A stretch of DNA of 64,000 nucleotides from Candidatus Obscuribacterales bacterium (GCA_019637435.1 JAHBVO010000001.1:1364001-1428000); one strand, 5' to 3'; shown: positions 41,963 through 51,210, counted from the first letter of the stretch. Numbers and translations are program-made. The notes: generated by a model not told the origin, from the sequence alone.

Positions 41963-43255
41963 CCAGACATCTTTCTTCGGTGGTGGATTGTACGCGTGTA
42001 TTGAAAGCAGAAGTCCGATACACACGAGGTCCACAATCAGCGCCGTTCCTCCATAGCTGAGGAACGGCAGAGGAACCCCTGTGACTGGCATTATTCCTGT
42101 CGTCATTCCCATATTGATGAATGAGTGGAAAATGAACATGCACATGAGTCCCACGGCCATGCCGCTTCCAGCTGGGTCTCCGCGGCAGTTGAATGCAATT
42201 TTTATTGCGCGGCAACAAATAATGGCATACGCCGCGACTACTAAAACAGTGACCTTAAAACCGAGTTCCTCGCCAACTACTGCGAAGATGAAGTCTGTGT
42301 GCCTTTCTGGAATGAATGCTCCCTGACTCTGGTTGCCTTTTCCTAAACCGGTTCCCTGCGGACCACCGCTGCCGATTGCGATCAGACTCTGGAGGATGTG
42401 GTATCCGGAACCTCTTGGATCGCTCCAGGGGTTTACGAAGCTGGTCAAGCGTTTCTGCTGATACGGCTTCAAGTGTCCCCAAAGTTCCGGTCTTATGGTG
42501 CCTATGCCGTAGTTAGCACCCACGACGCCAAGGATAAGGATCAAGCGAACAAAAATATTCCAGTCCTTTCGTCGCCAAAAAAGGAGCAGAAAAACTCCTA
42601 GTCCGCCTAGAAAATAGTGCCACCATGTGATGTCTACAGCGTTGAGAACCAGGCTGACCCCAGGGCTGGCGAGCAGGATGATGTCGGCAATAGTCGCGCC
42701 TGCCCAGAAGGACATGCCCATGAATACCGCGCCGAAAGTCAGCGAGGTGCCTAAGTCCGGCTGTTTGAAGACAAGGAATGCCGGAGGCAGAATAATCGCG
42801 AGTGCTTTGAAGATGTCGAAAAAGCTGCGGATTGGAAAGCGCTTGAACCAGGCAGCCATCGTAAATATAACTACGATTTTTGATATCTCAGATGGCTGAA
42901 GCGTGATCGGTCCTAGCTGCAGCCAGCGTTGAGCTCCCTGAGCCTCGTGTCCAAGAACCATGGTGAGGGCAAGTAAACCGAGATTTCCCAGGTAAATGAC
43001 TGGTATCACCCATGGTTTCACCCAGAAACGATACGGAATGCGACTAAAGATGAAAAGCAGCACGGCGCCTGCGCACAGGAAGTCGAACTGCTTTTCATAG
43101 TATCCGTATGTTTGTGCCGAATTGCGTAGAACGGTCAGTCCCGTGAAAAGGAGAAAGCCTGTCGCGCCCAGTAGCCACAAATCAACGCTCGCAAATGTTT
43201 GCGAGATGATTTTGGACACATCGTCGAAAGTCGTCCTACGTAATACGTTGTTCAA
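41951..43255 (-). CDS. rodA: Rod-shape-determining SEDS glycosyltransferase RodA
   Basis: A 434-residue membrane protein with about ten helices and the SEDS-family landmarks: VDLWLLGATGFLLFTGL at the start, RWLQLGPITLQPSEISK in the first long loop, FKQPDLGTSLTFGAVF, and the C-terminal signature PLPFLSYGGTALI. It polymerises lipid II into glycan strands during cell elongation, working with a class B penicillin-binding protein. The apparent start is TTG 43255; no ATG lies near, and the reading frame begins 13 bp after minE. It is the last gene of the minC-minD-minE-rodA operon; linking RodA with Min genes is known in bacteria. FtsW is the main alternative, but operon and motif fit favour RodA. 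Confidence 0.93.
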   Translation of the reverse strand: MNNVLRRTTFDDVSKIISQTFASVDLWLLGATGFLLFTGLTVLRNSAQTYGYYEKQFDFLCAGAVLLFIFSRIPYRFWVKPWVIPVIYLGNLGLLALTMVLGHEAQGAQRWLQLGPITLQPSEISKIVVIFTMAAWFKRFPIRSFFDIFKALAIILPPAFLVFKQPDLGTSLTFGAVFMGMSFWAGATIADIILLASPGVSLVLNAVDITWWHYFLGGLGVFLLLFWRRKDWNIFVRLILILGVVGANYGIGTIRPELWGHLKPYQQKRLTSFVNPWSDPRGSGYHILQSLIAIGSGGPQGTGLGKGNQSQGAFIPERHTDFIFAVVGEELGFKVTVLVVAAYAIICCRAIKIAFNCRGDPAGSGMAVGLMCMFIFHSFINMGMTTGIMPVTGVPLPFLSYGGTALIVDLVCIGLLLSIHAYNPPPKKDVWSTG

Positions 43256-43268
43256 TCAGCTTCGAATC

Positions 43269-43529
43269 TCAGCACTTGGAGCGCAGGAGCGGGAAATTGG
43301 CAATCAATTGCGCCCTGCGATCTAATTGTTGCAGATCAAACTGTGTCGTGCTCTTGTCAAGCTCAAAATATCTTGACACCACGGCCATCAGTTCTTCCTC
43401 TAGGCACTCAAGGCGCCCGGCGGGAAGCTCTAGACGGTCATAGGTTAACATTGATCTCATGCGGTCTTTTGCGGTCGTTCTGACTGTAGTCGGACGAAAG
43501 CGCGCAAAAAGATTGGATAAAACCTGCAT
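43269..43529 (-). CDS. minE: Cell division topological specificity factor MinE
   Basis: An 86-residue protein with an AGGGGGG ribosome site eight bases before ATG 43529. The MinE core is recognisable: an N-terminal amphipathic stretch (VLSNLFARF), the MinD-contacting segment AKDRMRSMLTYDR, then LECLEEELMAVVSRYFELD and a last hydrophobic strand. It stimulates the MinD ATPase and drives pole-to-pole oscillation, so the MinCD inhibitor is kept from mid-cell. It lies 14 bp after minD and 13 bp before rodA. Confidence 0.93.
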   Translation of the reverse strand: MQVLSNLFARFRPTTVRTTAKDRMRSMLTYDRLELPAGRLECLEEELMAVVSRYFELDKSTTQFDLQQLDRRAQLIANFPLLRSKC

Positions 43530-43543
43530 ATTGTCGGCCCCCC

Positions 43544-44356
43544 TTATACGCGGACCGGATTAAAGAAGTTGACGATCCTGTTGATCCAGGTCTGATTCTG
43601 GGCTGAAAAGTCCATAATCGGAACGTCTTCTCCTCTCAACCGGCGCGCAATATTGCGGTAGGCGAGACCCGATTTGCAGTTGTCGGTTCCGCTGACCGGT
43701 TCGCCTTTGTTCGTGGAGACGATGATTTCTTCGTCTTCCGGAACGACGCCGAGCAGTTCAACTGACAAAATTTCGAGTACATCCTCGACCGACATCATGT
43801 CGTTGGCCTGAACCATGTTCGGGCGGTAACGATTGACGACCAGCCTGTACTGCTCGATTTCATCTTTGCGCGCTTCGAGTAAACCGATAATACGATCGGC
43901 GTCTCTAACGGACGACATTTCCGGTGTGCAGATGACAATTGCTTCGTGTGCGCCTGCCACTGCGTTTTGGAAACCTTGCTCGATGCCTGCCGGGCTGTCG
44001 ACAAGTACGAATTCGAAAATGCTGCTCAACTCTTTGCAGAGTTCTTTCATTTGATCAGCGGAAACCGCTGATTTATCACGGGTTTGCGCTGCCGGCAACA
44101 GACTCAGGTTGGGAAGACGTTTGTCTTTTACCAGCGCCTGGCGCAGTTTGCACCGCTCTTCGATAACGTCGACGAGGTTGTATACAACTCGGTTTTCGAG
44201 ACCCATCAGGATGTCGAGGTTTCTCAATCCGATGTCCATGTCGACGAGTGCGACGCTCGCGCCGGTGCTCGCCAGGGCTACGCCCAGGTTGGCGGATGCG
44301 GTTGTTTTACCGACTCCGCCCTTTCCAGAAGTTATTACAATTACTCGACCGGTCAT
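43544..44356 (-). CDS. minD: Septum-site-determining ATPase MinD
   Basis: A 270-residue ParA-type ATPase. The deviant Walker A motif GKGGVGKTT (residues 11-19), switch I region LVDMDIGLRNLDILMG, and switch II LVDSPAGIEQGF are all present and typical of MinD. The last 15 residues (QTWINRIVNFFNPV) can form the amphipathic helix that binds the membrane when ATP is bound. MinD recruits MinC to the membrane and responds to MinE. It lies 59 bp after minC and 14 bp before minE. Confidence 0.97.
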   Translation of the reverse strand: MTGRVIVITSGKGGVGKTTASANLGVALASTGASVALVDMDIGLRNLDILMGLENRVVYNLVDVIEERCKLRQALVKDKRLPNLSLLPAAQTRDKSAVSADQMKELCKELSSIFEFVLVDSPAGIEQGFQNAVAGAHEAIVICTPEMSSVRDADRIIGLLEARKDEIEQYRLVVNRYRPNMVQANDMMSVEDVLEILSVELLGVVPEDEEIIVSTNKGEPVSGTDNCKSGLAYRNIARRLRGEDVPIMDFSAQNQTWINRIVNFFNPVRV

Positions 44357-44415
44357 TCCATTTACCTGTGGGATAGTGGTGCTTTATTTACGAGGAGAGA
44401 ACTTTGTTTTCGGGC

Positions 44416-45936
44416 TTAATCGAGTCTTGATCTGACAACTTTGATTTTGCCGTCCACCATGCGCGCCGTCTCAGGTCCGTTGCTGGCTGCATAGTTGACT
44501 CGAGGTCTGTCTGGAGCTCTAGCGATTGCGTGGGCAATTCGAATCTGAATTGGTTGCAACTTCAACGCACGAATTTCAGCGTCGACGTTGCCGCCGATAC
44601 CGGCATGGGCTACGCCGCGCAGGCAGCCCCAAACAGTAATGTCGCCGTCCGCCATTACTTCTGCGCCTGGGTTGATATCGCCGATGATGACGAGGTGACC
44701 TTTATGGCTGACCGTTTGACCCGATCGCAAGTTTTGTCTCAGGTACAGCGTTGTGGGTCCACCGACAGGCGACATATGAATGTCTACCGAATCGGTTTCC
44801 AGTTCGCCATCGTATTCTTCGGCATGCTCTACATCATCGTCTTCGTCATCGATCTCGTTGTCGAGAATCGTCTGGCCGACTTTAGGGTCGGGCGTACAAT
44901 CCGCGTCCACATGAGTGACAACGTCACCAATTACGGTGGCAGCCTGTGCGATTGCCTGGGCTGCAGGCTGGGCTTCCATCATTCCGTCAGAAAGCTGGAA
45001 GCTCATAACTTTTACTTCGACCTGAGGGCCGGTTATTGATTGCTGCTCTTTCGAAATCGGCTCATCAAGCAAGCTTTGAGCAACAGGCGTTGCCTGGATG
45101 ACGTTTTTCTCCGGAGAGGCGTCTTCGGCGACGATACTGACGTCCACCACATTCGGTGGCACCGTGATTTCCATGGTCGGAGCGAAGAGTTTGTCGTTGG
45201 GCAAATCTGAATTTGCCGCGACCTCGAAGTTTTCCACTGGAGACTTTTGTGCGTTCGCTGATTTGGAAACCGCTGGCGGCTTCTCCGTCTTGCCTTTGCT
45301 CTGAGCCGCAGGCTCGAAACTTACTGGTTTGCTTTGCTCCACTCTCGGTTCGCCGGAGATTGATCTGCCGTCGAGCGAGACCCTCCTCTTTTTCGGTGCT
45401 ACGTGTGGAAACGGTGAATCATGACTCTCTGCTTTGCCTGCTTCGAAGCCATCGTGTTTCATCTCTTCCAGACCTTGCTCCACAGGAGGGCTCGCCTCAT
45501 GCTTGTTTTTGCGAGACATCGCATCGACCACACGCATTGTGATGCTGGCGAGTGGACCTGCTTTCTTCCCATCTTCCTCGAGTTCGGTGCTCGTTACTTT
45601 GGTTGGATCAATAGACACTGCCGGCAGTGTCATAGGTTTGCCGGCTCCAAGAGGAATATGTCGTTTCTTCAGTGAAGCGCGCGTGACATCACTTGTCGAG
45701 TAGACGCCAGTAGGAGCGATGCCGACGGCTTCAGCTATAGAGAGAATTTGTTCGAGCTCGTCTGGAGTGACCGAGAGCGCGCCTAGATTGATAGAAACAT
45801 GCATGCCCTGCCAAAAGTTGTTTGACACTTGCAGCGTTGAACTGAGATGTTCGAGCGCCTCTCTCAACGTCGTGCAGCCACTGACGTCGATGAGCACTCC
45901 CTGGTCCGGTTGACTGATAATAGCGATTTTAGACAT
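44416..45936 (-). CDS. minC: Septum-site-determining protein MinC with a long linker
   Basis: A 506-residue protein, about twice the usual size. Residues 1-100 match the MinC N-terminal FtsZ-inhibiting domain weakly (TLREALEHLSSTLQ, FWQGMHVSINLGALSVT). The C-terminal domain (about 390-495) is clear: TLYLRQNLRSGQTVSHKGHLV, IGDINPGAEVMADGDITVWG, RGVAHAGIGGN, the MinC beta-helix that binds MinD. Between them lies about 270 residues of Pro/Glu/Lys/Ser-rich, probably disordered sequence (PPAVSKSANAQKS, EDDDVEHAEEYDGE). It heads the min operon. The long linker may change reach or add contacts; this is inference. Confidence 0.93.
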   Translation of the reverse strand: MSKIAIISQPDQGVLIDVSGCTTLREALEHLSSTLQVSNNFWQGMHVSINLGALSVTPDELEQILSIAEAVGIAPTGVYSTSDVTRASLKKRHIPLGAGKPMTLPAVSIDPTKVTSTELEEDGKKAGPLASITMRVVDAMSRKNKHEASPPVEQGLEEMKHDGFEAGKAESHDSPFPHVAPKKRRVSLDGRSISGEPRVEQSKPVSFEPAAQSKGKTEKPPAVSKSANAQKSPVENFEVAANSDLPNDKLFAPTMEITVPPNVVDVSIVAEDASPEKNVIQATPVAQSLLDEPISKEQQSITGPQVEVKVMSFQLSDGMMEAQPAAQAIAQAATVIGDVVTHVDADCTPDPKVGQTILDNEIDDEDDDVEHAEEYDGELETDSVDIHMSPVGGPTTLYLRQNLRSGQTVSHKGHLVIIGDINPGAEVMADGDITVWGCLRGVAHAGIGGNVDAEIRALKLQPIQIRIAHAIARAPDRPRVNYAASNGPETARMVDGKIKVVRSRLD

Positions 45937-46164
45937 GCAAATACATTGGCGTCCGAAGGGTCTGGTATGCTCGGCGAACTTATGTAACGATTCGCCACAG
46001 GAGGATCGTATTGTTTGGAAATCGGCTCGTCAAGCCTATCTACATACAGGGTGTATATCGATCGGTGCGTATGATCGCATGACATAACCGTAAGATTTTT
46101 GCCATGCGCGGCTGTGTCCTGCATCGCGGGAAGATGAAACTATTTAGAGAATGAGGGGAGTGCT

Positions 46165-47595
46165 ATGACAGGTGGTCAATTCCATAGAGCCATGGGGATG
46201 GTCGATGCGACTGCCATAGTCGTAGGTTCGATGATTGGCTCCGGTATTTTCATCGTTGCGGCGGATACCGCGCGCAGCGTCGGTTGCGCAGGCTGGTTCC
46301 TTGCAGCCTGGATTTTTGCCGGTTTTCTGACAGTTTCCGCTGCCACCGCCTACAGTGAACTCGCGTCGATGTATCCATCAGCGGGTGGTCAGTATATATT
46401 TCTGCGAGAAGGATATGGAAAGCTCGTTGGCTTCTTATATGGATGGACACTTTTCATGGTGATCCAGACGGGAACCAACGCTGCCGTTGCCGTCGCGTTT
46501 GCCAAGTTCCTCGGCGTATTCGTTCCGTTTGTTTCTGACGAAAATGTCTTGCTGGCAGTGGGAGGTTGGCATTTTTCCACGCAAAAGCTAATTGCTTTGT
46601 TGGTCATCGCTCTCTTGACTGCGGTGAATTGTGGTGGCATTCATCTGGCGAAAAAGATTCAAACAAGTTTCACCACCATAAAAGTAGTAGCACTATCAGC
46701 ACTGATTATCCTGGGCGCCTTTGCGACTCAGCACCACAGTGGTGCGCCGGTAAATTTCGAGAACCTCTGGCTCGCGAAATCCGCTGATGGTCATCCTCTT
46801 GAACTTGGCGCGCTTCTTCTCGCGTTTTCCATCGCGCTCGTCGGACCGCTGTTTTCCATGGACGCGTGGAACAACATCACATTCGCAGGCGAGGAAGTGA
46901 AAAACCCTGAGAAGACTTTGCCGCGAAGCTTGATCACCGGCACGGCGCTCGTCTGCCTGCTCTATCTTCTGACCAATATCGTTTACCTTCTCGTGCTTCC
47001 ACTGGACGGTGTTAAGGACGCTCCAACTGTAATTGAGCGTGGCATACAATACGCAGCCCAGGACAGAGTTGGAACGGCAGCCCTCGAAGTTATCTTTGGC
47101 GAAGTAGGTCAGAAAATCATGGCAGGCGCGATCATGATTTCTGTTTTCGGCGCGTTAAATGGGCTGATTCTCTCGGGACCACGTCTGTACTACGCGATGG
47201 CCAAAGACGGTTTATTTTTTAAGAACGCGGGCGTTTTACATGCCAGGACCGGAGTCCCAGTGTTCGGCCTGGTTATTCAGGGCGTCTGGTCTTGCATTCT
47301 TGCGACATCGGGACGGTATGGAGACCTCCTGGACATGGTTGTCTTCGCCGCTTTGCTGTTTTACATCCTGACGGTCGGCGCGATATTTATATTAAGGAAG
47401 AAACATCCGAATGCTGAGAGACCTTTCAAGGTTCCGTTGTATCCTGTGCTGCCTGCCTTGTATATAATATGTGCTGCGGTGGTTTCCATGGGGCAAATAA
47501 TCGGTCGACCCGATTACTGCGGTTTCGGTCTGGCCATCATCCTTTTGGGGCTTCCTGTGTTTTTTGTCTGGCAAAATAAAGCCAAATCCTCCTAG
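46165..47595 (+). CDS. APC-family amino acid permease
   Basis: A 476-residue membrane protein with GGGGAG five bases before ATG 46165. About twelve helices. The family's first-helix signature VGSMIGSGIFIVAAD (about residues 21-35) and the loop motif EVKNPEKTLPRSLITG (about 245-260) mark the amino acid-polyamine-organocation superfamily, close to the LAT/SteT exchangers. It would move amino acids across the inner membrane, direction unknown. The secreted TPR gene follows after 15 bp and may be co-transcribed. Confidence 0.92.
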   Translation: MTGGQFHRAMGMVDATAIVVGSMIGSGIFIVAADTARSVGCAGWFLAAWIFAGFLTVSAATAYSELASMYPSAGGQYIFLREGYGKLVGFLYGWTLFMVIQTGTNAAVAVAFAKFLGVFVPFVSDENVLLAVGGWHFSTQKLIALLVIALLTAVNCGGIHLAKKIQTSFTTIKVVALSALIILGAFATQHHSGAPVNFENLWLAKSADGHPLELGALLLAFSIALVGPLFSMDAWNNITFAGEEVKNPEKTLPRSLITGTALVCLLYLLTNIVYLLVLPLDGVKDAPTVIERGIQYAAQDRVGTAALEVIFGEVGQKIMAGAIMISVFGALNGLILSGPRLYYAMAKDGLFFKNAGVLHARTGVPVFGLVIQGVWSCILATSGRYGDLLDMVVFAALLFYILTVGAIFILRKKHPNAERPFKVPLYPVLPALYIICAAVVSMGQIIGRPDYCGFGLAIILLGLPVFFVWQNKAKSS

Positions 47596-47610
47596 CCAAT
47601 TGAGGTGTCT

Positions 47611-48525
47611 ATGAGAGCAACGAACGGCGCCGCCCGCGTTTTTTCAGGCGTGAAGGGCTTATCGGTAAAAGTCGTTCGTCTCAGTTTAATAGTGTCCGTG
47701 TTGTCTTTTGCGAATCCAGCGCAGGCGGCGGTCGTGAAAAAGCCACAGGCATCGAAGCCTGCTCAAAAATTCGATTTGAAACGGATTACTGCTGCAGCGG
47801 CGAAAGCTCCGGCTCATACGCTAAGCACTGCCGCTACAACTTCGCCTTCTCGTTCAGTTGACTCCGTATCTTTGACGCAAGCAAACAGTAACCAGTCGAT
47901 CGCAAGCATTGCTGGAACTTCATCCTTGTCTTCTTCAGCGGAAATTGAAAAACAGTTTCAGCAATTGAAGAAAAATGGCTTCAAAGGTAACCCGTCGATC
48001 GAGTTGCTCGAACGTATGATGGGTGAAATGCACAACCAAAAACGTTGGGCCGACAAAGAAATTGTGATGCGCGCCAACGTAGTAGCTTATGAAAAACATT
48101 ATGGTGCCGATCATCCTGTTGTTGCCAGTCAGCTTGAGTCGATGATTGACATGTACAAGAAATTGAACAAGTTGAGCGATGCGTCCAAGTTGCAAACGAG
48201 GGTTATTTCAATCCTTAAAGGTGCGCGTGAAAACATTGATGCCACACCGCTCTTCGACGTTCACTCGGATGGCACCACGACGGAGCGTAGTCCGATGACC
48301 CATGAAGATCGAATGGCCGATCTTAGAACTCGCGCGGATGTTTTCGCTAATCATGCTGATTATGAAACATCCGCCGCCTATCTCAAGAAGGCGTTGTCTG
48401 AGTCGAAATCAGAAGGTGGTGGATTCACTTCTGATGATTTTAAAACGCTGGCGAGTTTCGAAGAACGACTTGGAAACGAGAAGGAAGCAGCTAAGTTTCG
48501 CAATGATGCAGAGACCACAAATTAG
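47611..48525 (+). CDS. Secreted TPR-like protein
   Basis: About 304 residues from ATG 47611 (GTG 47605 is in frame; TGAGG lies upstream of both). A signal peptide is present (SVKVVRLSLIVSVLSFANPAQA, residues about 17-38; this stretch contains the cleavage AQA). Then a Lys/Ala/Ser/Thr-rich disordered part to residue 110. From about 110 to the end, helical pairs typical of TPR: LLERMMGEMHNQKRWADKEIV, VASQLESMIDMYKKLNKLSDA, YETSAAYLKKALSE, LASFEERLGNEKEAA. It probably acts as a periplasmic or surface scaffold. It follows the amino acid permease gene by 15 bp and overlaps the convergent TPR gene end by 4 bp. Confidence 0.75.
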   Translation: MRATNGAARVFSGVKGLSVKVVRLSLIVSVLSFANPAQAAVVKKPQASKPAQKFDLKRITAAAAKAPAHTLSTAATTSPSRSVDSVSLTQANSNQSIASIAGTSSLSSSAEIEKQFQQLKKNGFKGNPSIELLERMMGEMHNQKRWADKEIVMRANVVAYEKHYGADHPVVASQLESMIDMYKKLNKLSDASKLQTRVISILKGARENIDATPLFDVHSDGTTTERSPMTHEDRMADLRTRADVFANHADYETSAAYLKKALSESKSEGGGFTSDDFKTLASFEERLGNEKEAAKFRNDAETTN

Positions 48526-49349
48526 GCAAGTTTTTCAAGCTCAGCGTTTGCTTCTTTTGTCATGGCGTGCTCATCACCCCAGTGTTTTCTGAGGATGACT
48601 ATTTGTTCCTGTCGCAGTTTTTTCGCCCTCTCAACCTCACCTAACTCAAGCAGCACCTCACTCATTTGAGCGAGAATTGATATTCGGCACAATGGATGAC
48701 TATCGGTTGCTTCTACGATGTCTGCGGCTATCTGCGCGCGTTCGAGCAGCGGCATAAGTTTCCTCAACCGCTCTTCTTGGCTAATCTCGATCTGCACGAA
48801 TGGAACGTCTGTTTTTTGCTCTTCTTCGGTAAACCAATCTTCGAGGTGTTTGTTTGCCTCTTCTGCCACCATATCCGGTTCTGGCTGCCGACCCATTACC
48901 GTAAATAACATTTGCATAGCAACGTCCTCGGCGCTCTTGATACCGAACTTTTGTTCAAGGGCACGCGCCACCGACGTCATCGCCTTGCTCAACTCCGTTC
49001 GAGGTTTGCACAAAGCGATGTGTCTTAGAAGGTCTGCTACTTCCTTGACGTTTGCGGATTTCGCTCTCCGCAGCTTTACCAGCGTTCTCGAGAACAACTC
49101 TTCAGCTTTCGCGACTTCATTTGCGTTCATGTACGAGGAACCCAGATCGCTCATGACCGAGAGAGCGATTGGACTGTCGGACCCGTGACATTCTTCAGTG
49201 TGTGCCGCCAAATCTTCGGCGATCCCGAGCGAATGTGAATGATCGCGATCGAAATGCAAAAGGATCTTGAGCGACTTCATGAGGTTGACTTCTTGTTCTA
49301 AAGACAGGGAGTCGCTTTCCTCAGGCGAGACTAGATTCTCAAACACCAT
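48522..49349 (-). CDS. Cytoplasmic TPR-like helical-repeat protein
   Basis: About 275 residues from ATG 49349, which has GGAG nine bases upstream; the start overlaps the end of meaB by 11 bp, so translation is probably coupled. It lacks a signal peptide. Helix-pair repeats are seen in ALSVMSDLGSSYMNANEVAKA, ELFSRTLVKLRRAKS and SILAQMSEVLLELGEVERAKK, matching the TPR consensus. A middle acidic stretch (EDWFTEEEQKTDV) divides two blocks. Function unknown; the tight overlap suggests it could act with MeaB or be a passenger in that operon. Confidence 0.75.
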   Translation of the reverse strand: MVFENLVSPEESDSLSLEQEVNLMKSLKILLHFDRDHSHSLGIAEDLAAHTEECHGSDSPIALSVMSDLGSSYMNANEVAKAEELFSRTLVKLRRAKSANVKEVADLLRHIALCKPRTELSKAMTSVARALEQKFGIKSAEDVAMQMLFTVMGRQPEPDMVAEEANKHLEDWFTEEEQKTDVPFVQIEISQEERLRKLMPLLERAQIAADIVEATDSHPLCRISILAQMSEVLLELGEVERAKKLRQEQIVILRKHWGDEHAMTKEANAELEKLA

Positions 49350-50328
49350 TGGTGGTGCGCTCCGATTCCATAGCCGCACCAAACAGTTTCCGTATAATCG
49401 TCTCCGCTGCTGAGTGCGGGTCTAGCTTCCGTGCCACCACGCTAGAAAGCGCGTCTTTGATTTCGTCGGAACTCTCGAGCGAGTGTTCTAAATTGGTCCG
49501 TGCAATTTCTGCGACCATCTCGGCAAGTTCTGTCTTCACCTTGCCCTTGCGACGCTCGTTGAGCTGGTCATTTTCGTTGAGAAAACTTCCGTGATCTTTG
49601 ACTGCTTGCCAAATTTTGTCGACGCCCTCTCCCGTTTCGCTGATTGCTACAATCACGGGCGGGCACCAGCTTGTCGGGTGGTGTGCCAGTTCCAAACTGG
49701 CGATGATCTCGGTAGCTGATTTATTTGCTCCGGGTAAATCGCCTTTGTTTACCACAAAAATATCACCGATTTCCATGATACCGGATTTGATGGCTTGGAT
49801 GTCGTCGCCGGAACCGGGCATGAGAACCAAAATGGTGGTATCAGCTGTTTGAGCGATTGCAAGTTCGGATTGACCGACGCCCACAGTTTCAATAATAACT
49901 ACATCGAAGCCGAATGCTTCCAGCATTCTGATTGCATCATAGGTGGCGAGCGAAACCCCGCCTGCGTGCCCGCGATTCGCCATCGAGCGGATGTACACAT
50001 CTTTGTCGAGCGTGTGATCCTGCATCCTGATTCTGTCACCGAGGATGGCACCACCGGTAAACGGGCTGGAAGGATCGACCGCGAGAACCGCAACTTTTTT
50101 GCCTTCCTTGCGCGCTTCCGTCACGAGCGCATCCACAAGCGTCGATTTACCGACCCCTGGCGAGCCTGTGACGCCAATGATGTGTGCTTTGCCCGAATGA
50201 TTGAATAATTCTTTGACCAGCGCCGTAGCCGGCTTGCCGCCTGCCTCTACAACTGTGATGGCGCGCGCCAGTGCGCGTTTGTCGCCTGCTAAAAGCTTTT
50301 TGCCGATGTCTTCCAAGACTCTACTCAT
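49339..50328 (-). CDS. meaB: Methylmalonyl-CoA mutase-associated G-protein chaperone MeaB (ArgK family)
   Basis: A 329-residue G3E GTPase. Motifs: Walker A GVTGSPGVGKSTLVDAL (about residues 53-69), Walker B and switch (IIETVGVGQSE), VVNKGDLPGANK for base recognition, and the family's LAVDPSSPFTGGAILGDRIRM. MeaB loads and protects the B12 cofactor of methylmalonyl-CoA mutase and related mutases. No mutase gene is in this window, so the client must be elsewhere. The TPR gene overlaps its 3' end. It is divergent from the secreted repeat gene at 50474. Confidence 0.95.
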   Translation of the reverse strand: MSRVLEDIGKKLLAGDKRALARAITVVEAGGKPATALVKELFNHSGKAHIIGVTGSPGVGKSTLVDALVTEARKEGKKVAVLAVDPSSPFTGGAILGDRIRMQDHTLDKDVYIRSMANRGHAGGVSLATYDAIRMLEAFGFDVVIIETVGVGQSELAIAQTADTTILVLMPGSGDDIQAIKSGIMEIGDIFVVNKGDLPGANKSATEIIASLELAHHPTSWCPPVIVAISETGEGVDKIWQAVKDHGSFLNENDQLNERRKGKVKTELAEMVAEIARTNLEHSLESSDEIKDALSSVVARKLDPHSAAETIIRKLFGAAMESERTTNGV

Positions 50329-50473
50329 ATATAAGTAAGAACAGTCGCTAATTTTAGCAAACGCAAATGGGCTACTGGTCCTGGTATTTCGAGGTCATAA
50401 CACTCCGGGAACATGTCTTGAACAGAGGAGTCTTGAGGGATATGTGAGCGTAGCGGCGAAGGGAGCCTCCAAA

Positions 50474-51094
50474 ATGAAGTCGGAAATTAGCATGTCCTTA
50501 TTAGTAGTTTTGGGTCTTTCTCTGGCTCCTGCAGCCCATGCCGGAATTATCGACTCGTCCAATGTGAGCATCAAGACTGGCTTTGGAGATGAGATAACTA
50601 TTAAGAAGGGAATCTTTGGAAACAAGAAGAAAGTCGTCAAGGATCGACTGGGCGACAAATACGAAGTCAGCAACGGCATTTTTGGCAATACGAACACAGA
50701 AATAAACTTGCTAGGCAACTCGTACTCCAAGAAAAAAGGAATATTGGGAACTCGCGAGACCGAGATGAAGTCGCTCCTCGGTGACAGTTTTAAAACCAAG
50801 AAGAGTTGGCTCCTTGGGCGCAGAACGACAACTATTGATGCAAGCGGTGTGACCGGACTGGTAGGTTCTGCAATCAGTCGCGCTACAAGAAAACCGATGC
50901 TCCCGCCTCTGCCGGTCGGCAATGGTGCTCCTGACGTGTCGACCTTTGGTTCCAGGATGGCAGGCGATATGGGTGGTGATGAAAACCTTCCTCCGCCGAT
51001 GAGTGCGATGCCTGAGTACAATCAGCCTGACTTGAGCGCTCCGCCAGCTGGAGAGCTCGACACGGTGCCGTTCAGTCAGAGTCCCATGCGCTAG
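50474..51094 (+). CDS. Secreted protein with four ~22-residue repeats
   Basis: About 206 residues from ATG 50474, which has GGGAG eight bases upstream and a clean signal peptide (SLLVVLGLSLAPAAHA); the frame extends back to 50444. Residues 40-125 contain four tandem units of about 22 residues beginning GDEITIKKGIFGN, GDKYEVSNGIFGN, GNSYSKKKGILGT and GDSFKTKKSWLLG. Each looks like a beta hairpin with a conserved Gly-Asp and a KKGI(F/L)G turn, so a small solenoid is plausible. The C-terminal 80 residues are Pro/Met/Gly-rich and disordered. No family recognised. A minus-strand open frame (50395-51021) over the same DNA is a shadow. Confidence 0.75.
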   Translation: MKSEISMSLLVVLGLSLAPAAHAGIIDSSNVSIKTGFGDEITIKKGIFGNKKKVVKDRLGDKYEVSNGIFGNTNTEINLLGNSYSKKKGILGTRETEMKSLLGDSFKTKKSWLLGRRTTTIDASGVTGLVGSAISRATRKPMLPPLPVGNGAPDVSTFGSRMAGDMGGDENLPPPMSAMPEYNQPDLSAPPAGELDTVPFSQSPMR

Positions 51095-51173
51095 TCCCGG
51101 CAGGAACTAGAACTGGATCTTTGGATCTAGAACTAGAACTGTGTAACTAGAACGCGAATAAAATTTTTCCCCG

Positions 51174-51210
51174 GAGTGGTGAAAGGCGCACGAGCAATCG
51201 GGGCGCCTTT
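51174..51210 (+). terminator. Duplicated terminator element, copy 1
   Basis: Arms AAAGGCGC (51182-51189) and GCGCCTTT (51203-51210) with a 13-base loop form a perfect eight-pair stem, 80 bp after the secreted-repeat gene. The 37-bp segment starting at 51174 is exactly repeated 232 bp downstream. Confidence 0.65.

Noticed and set aside
50395..51021. 208-codon minus-strand frame over the secreted repeat gene
   Set aside because: The plus-strand frame has a good ribosome site, a signal peptide and ordered repeats; the minus frame is Ser/Leu/Pro-rich and reads as its shadow.
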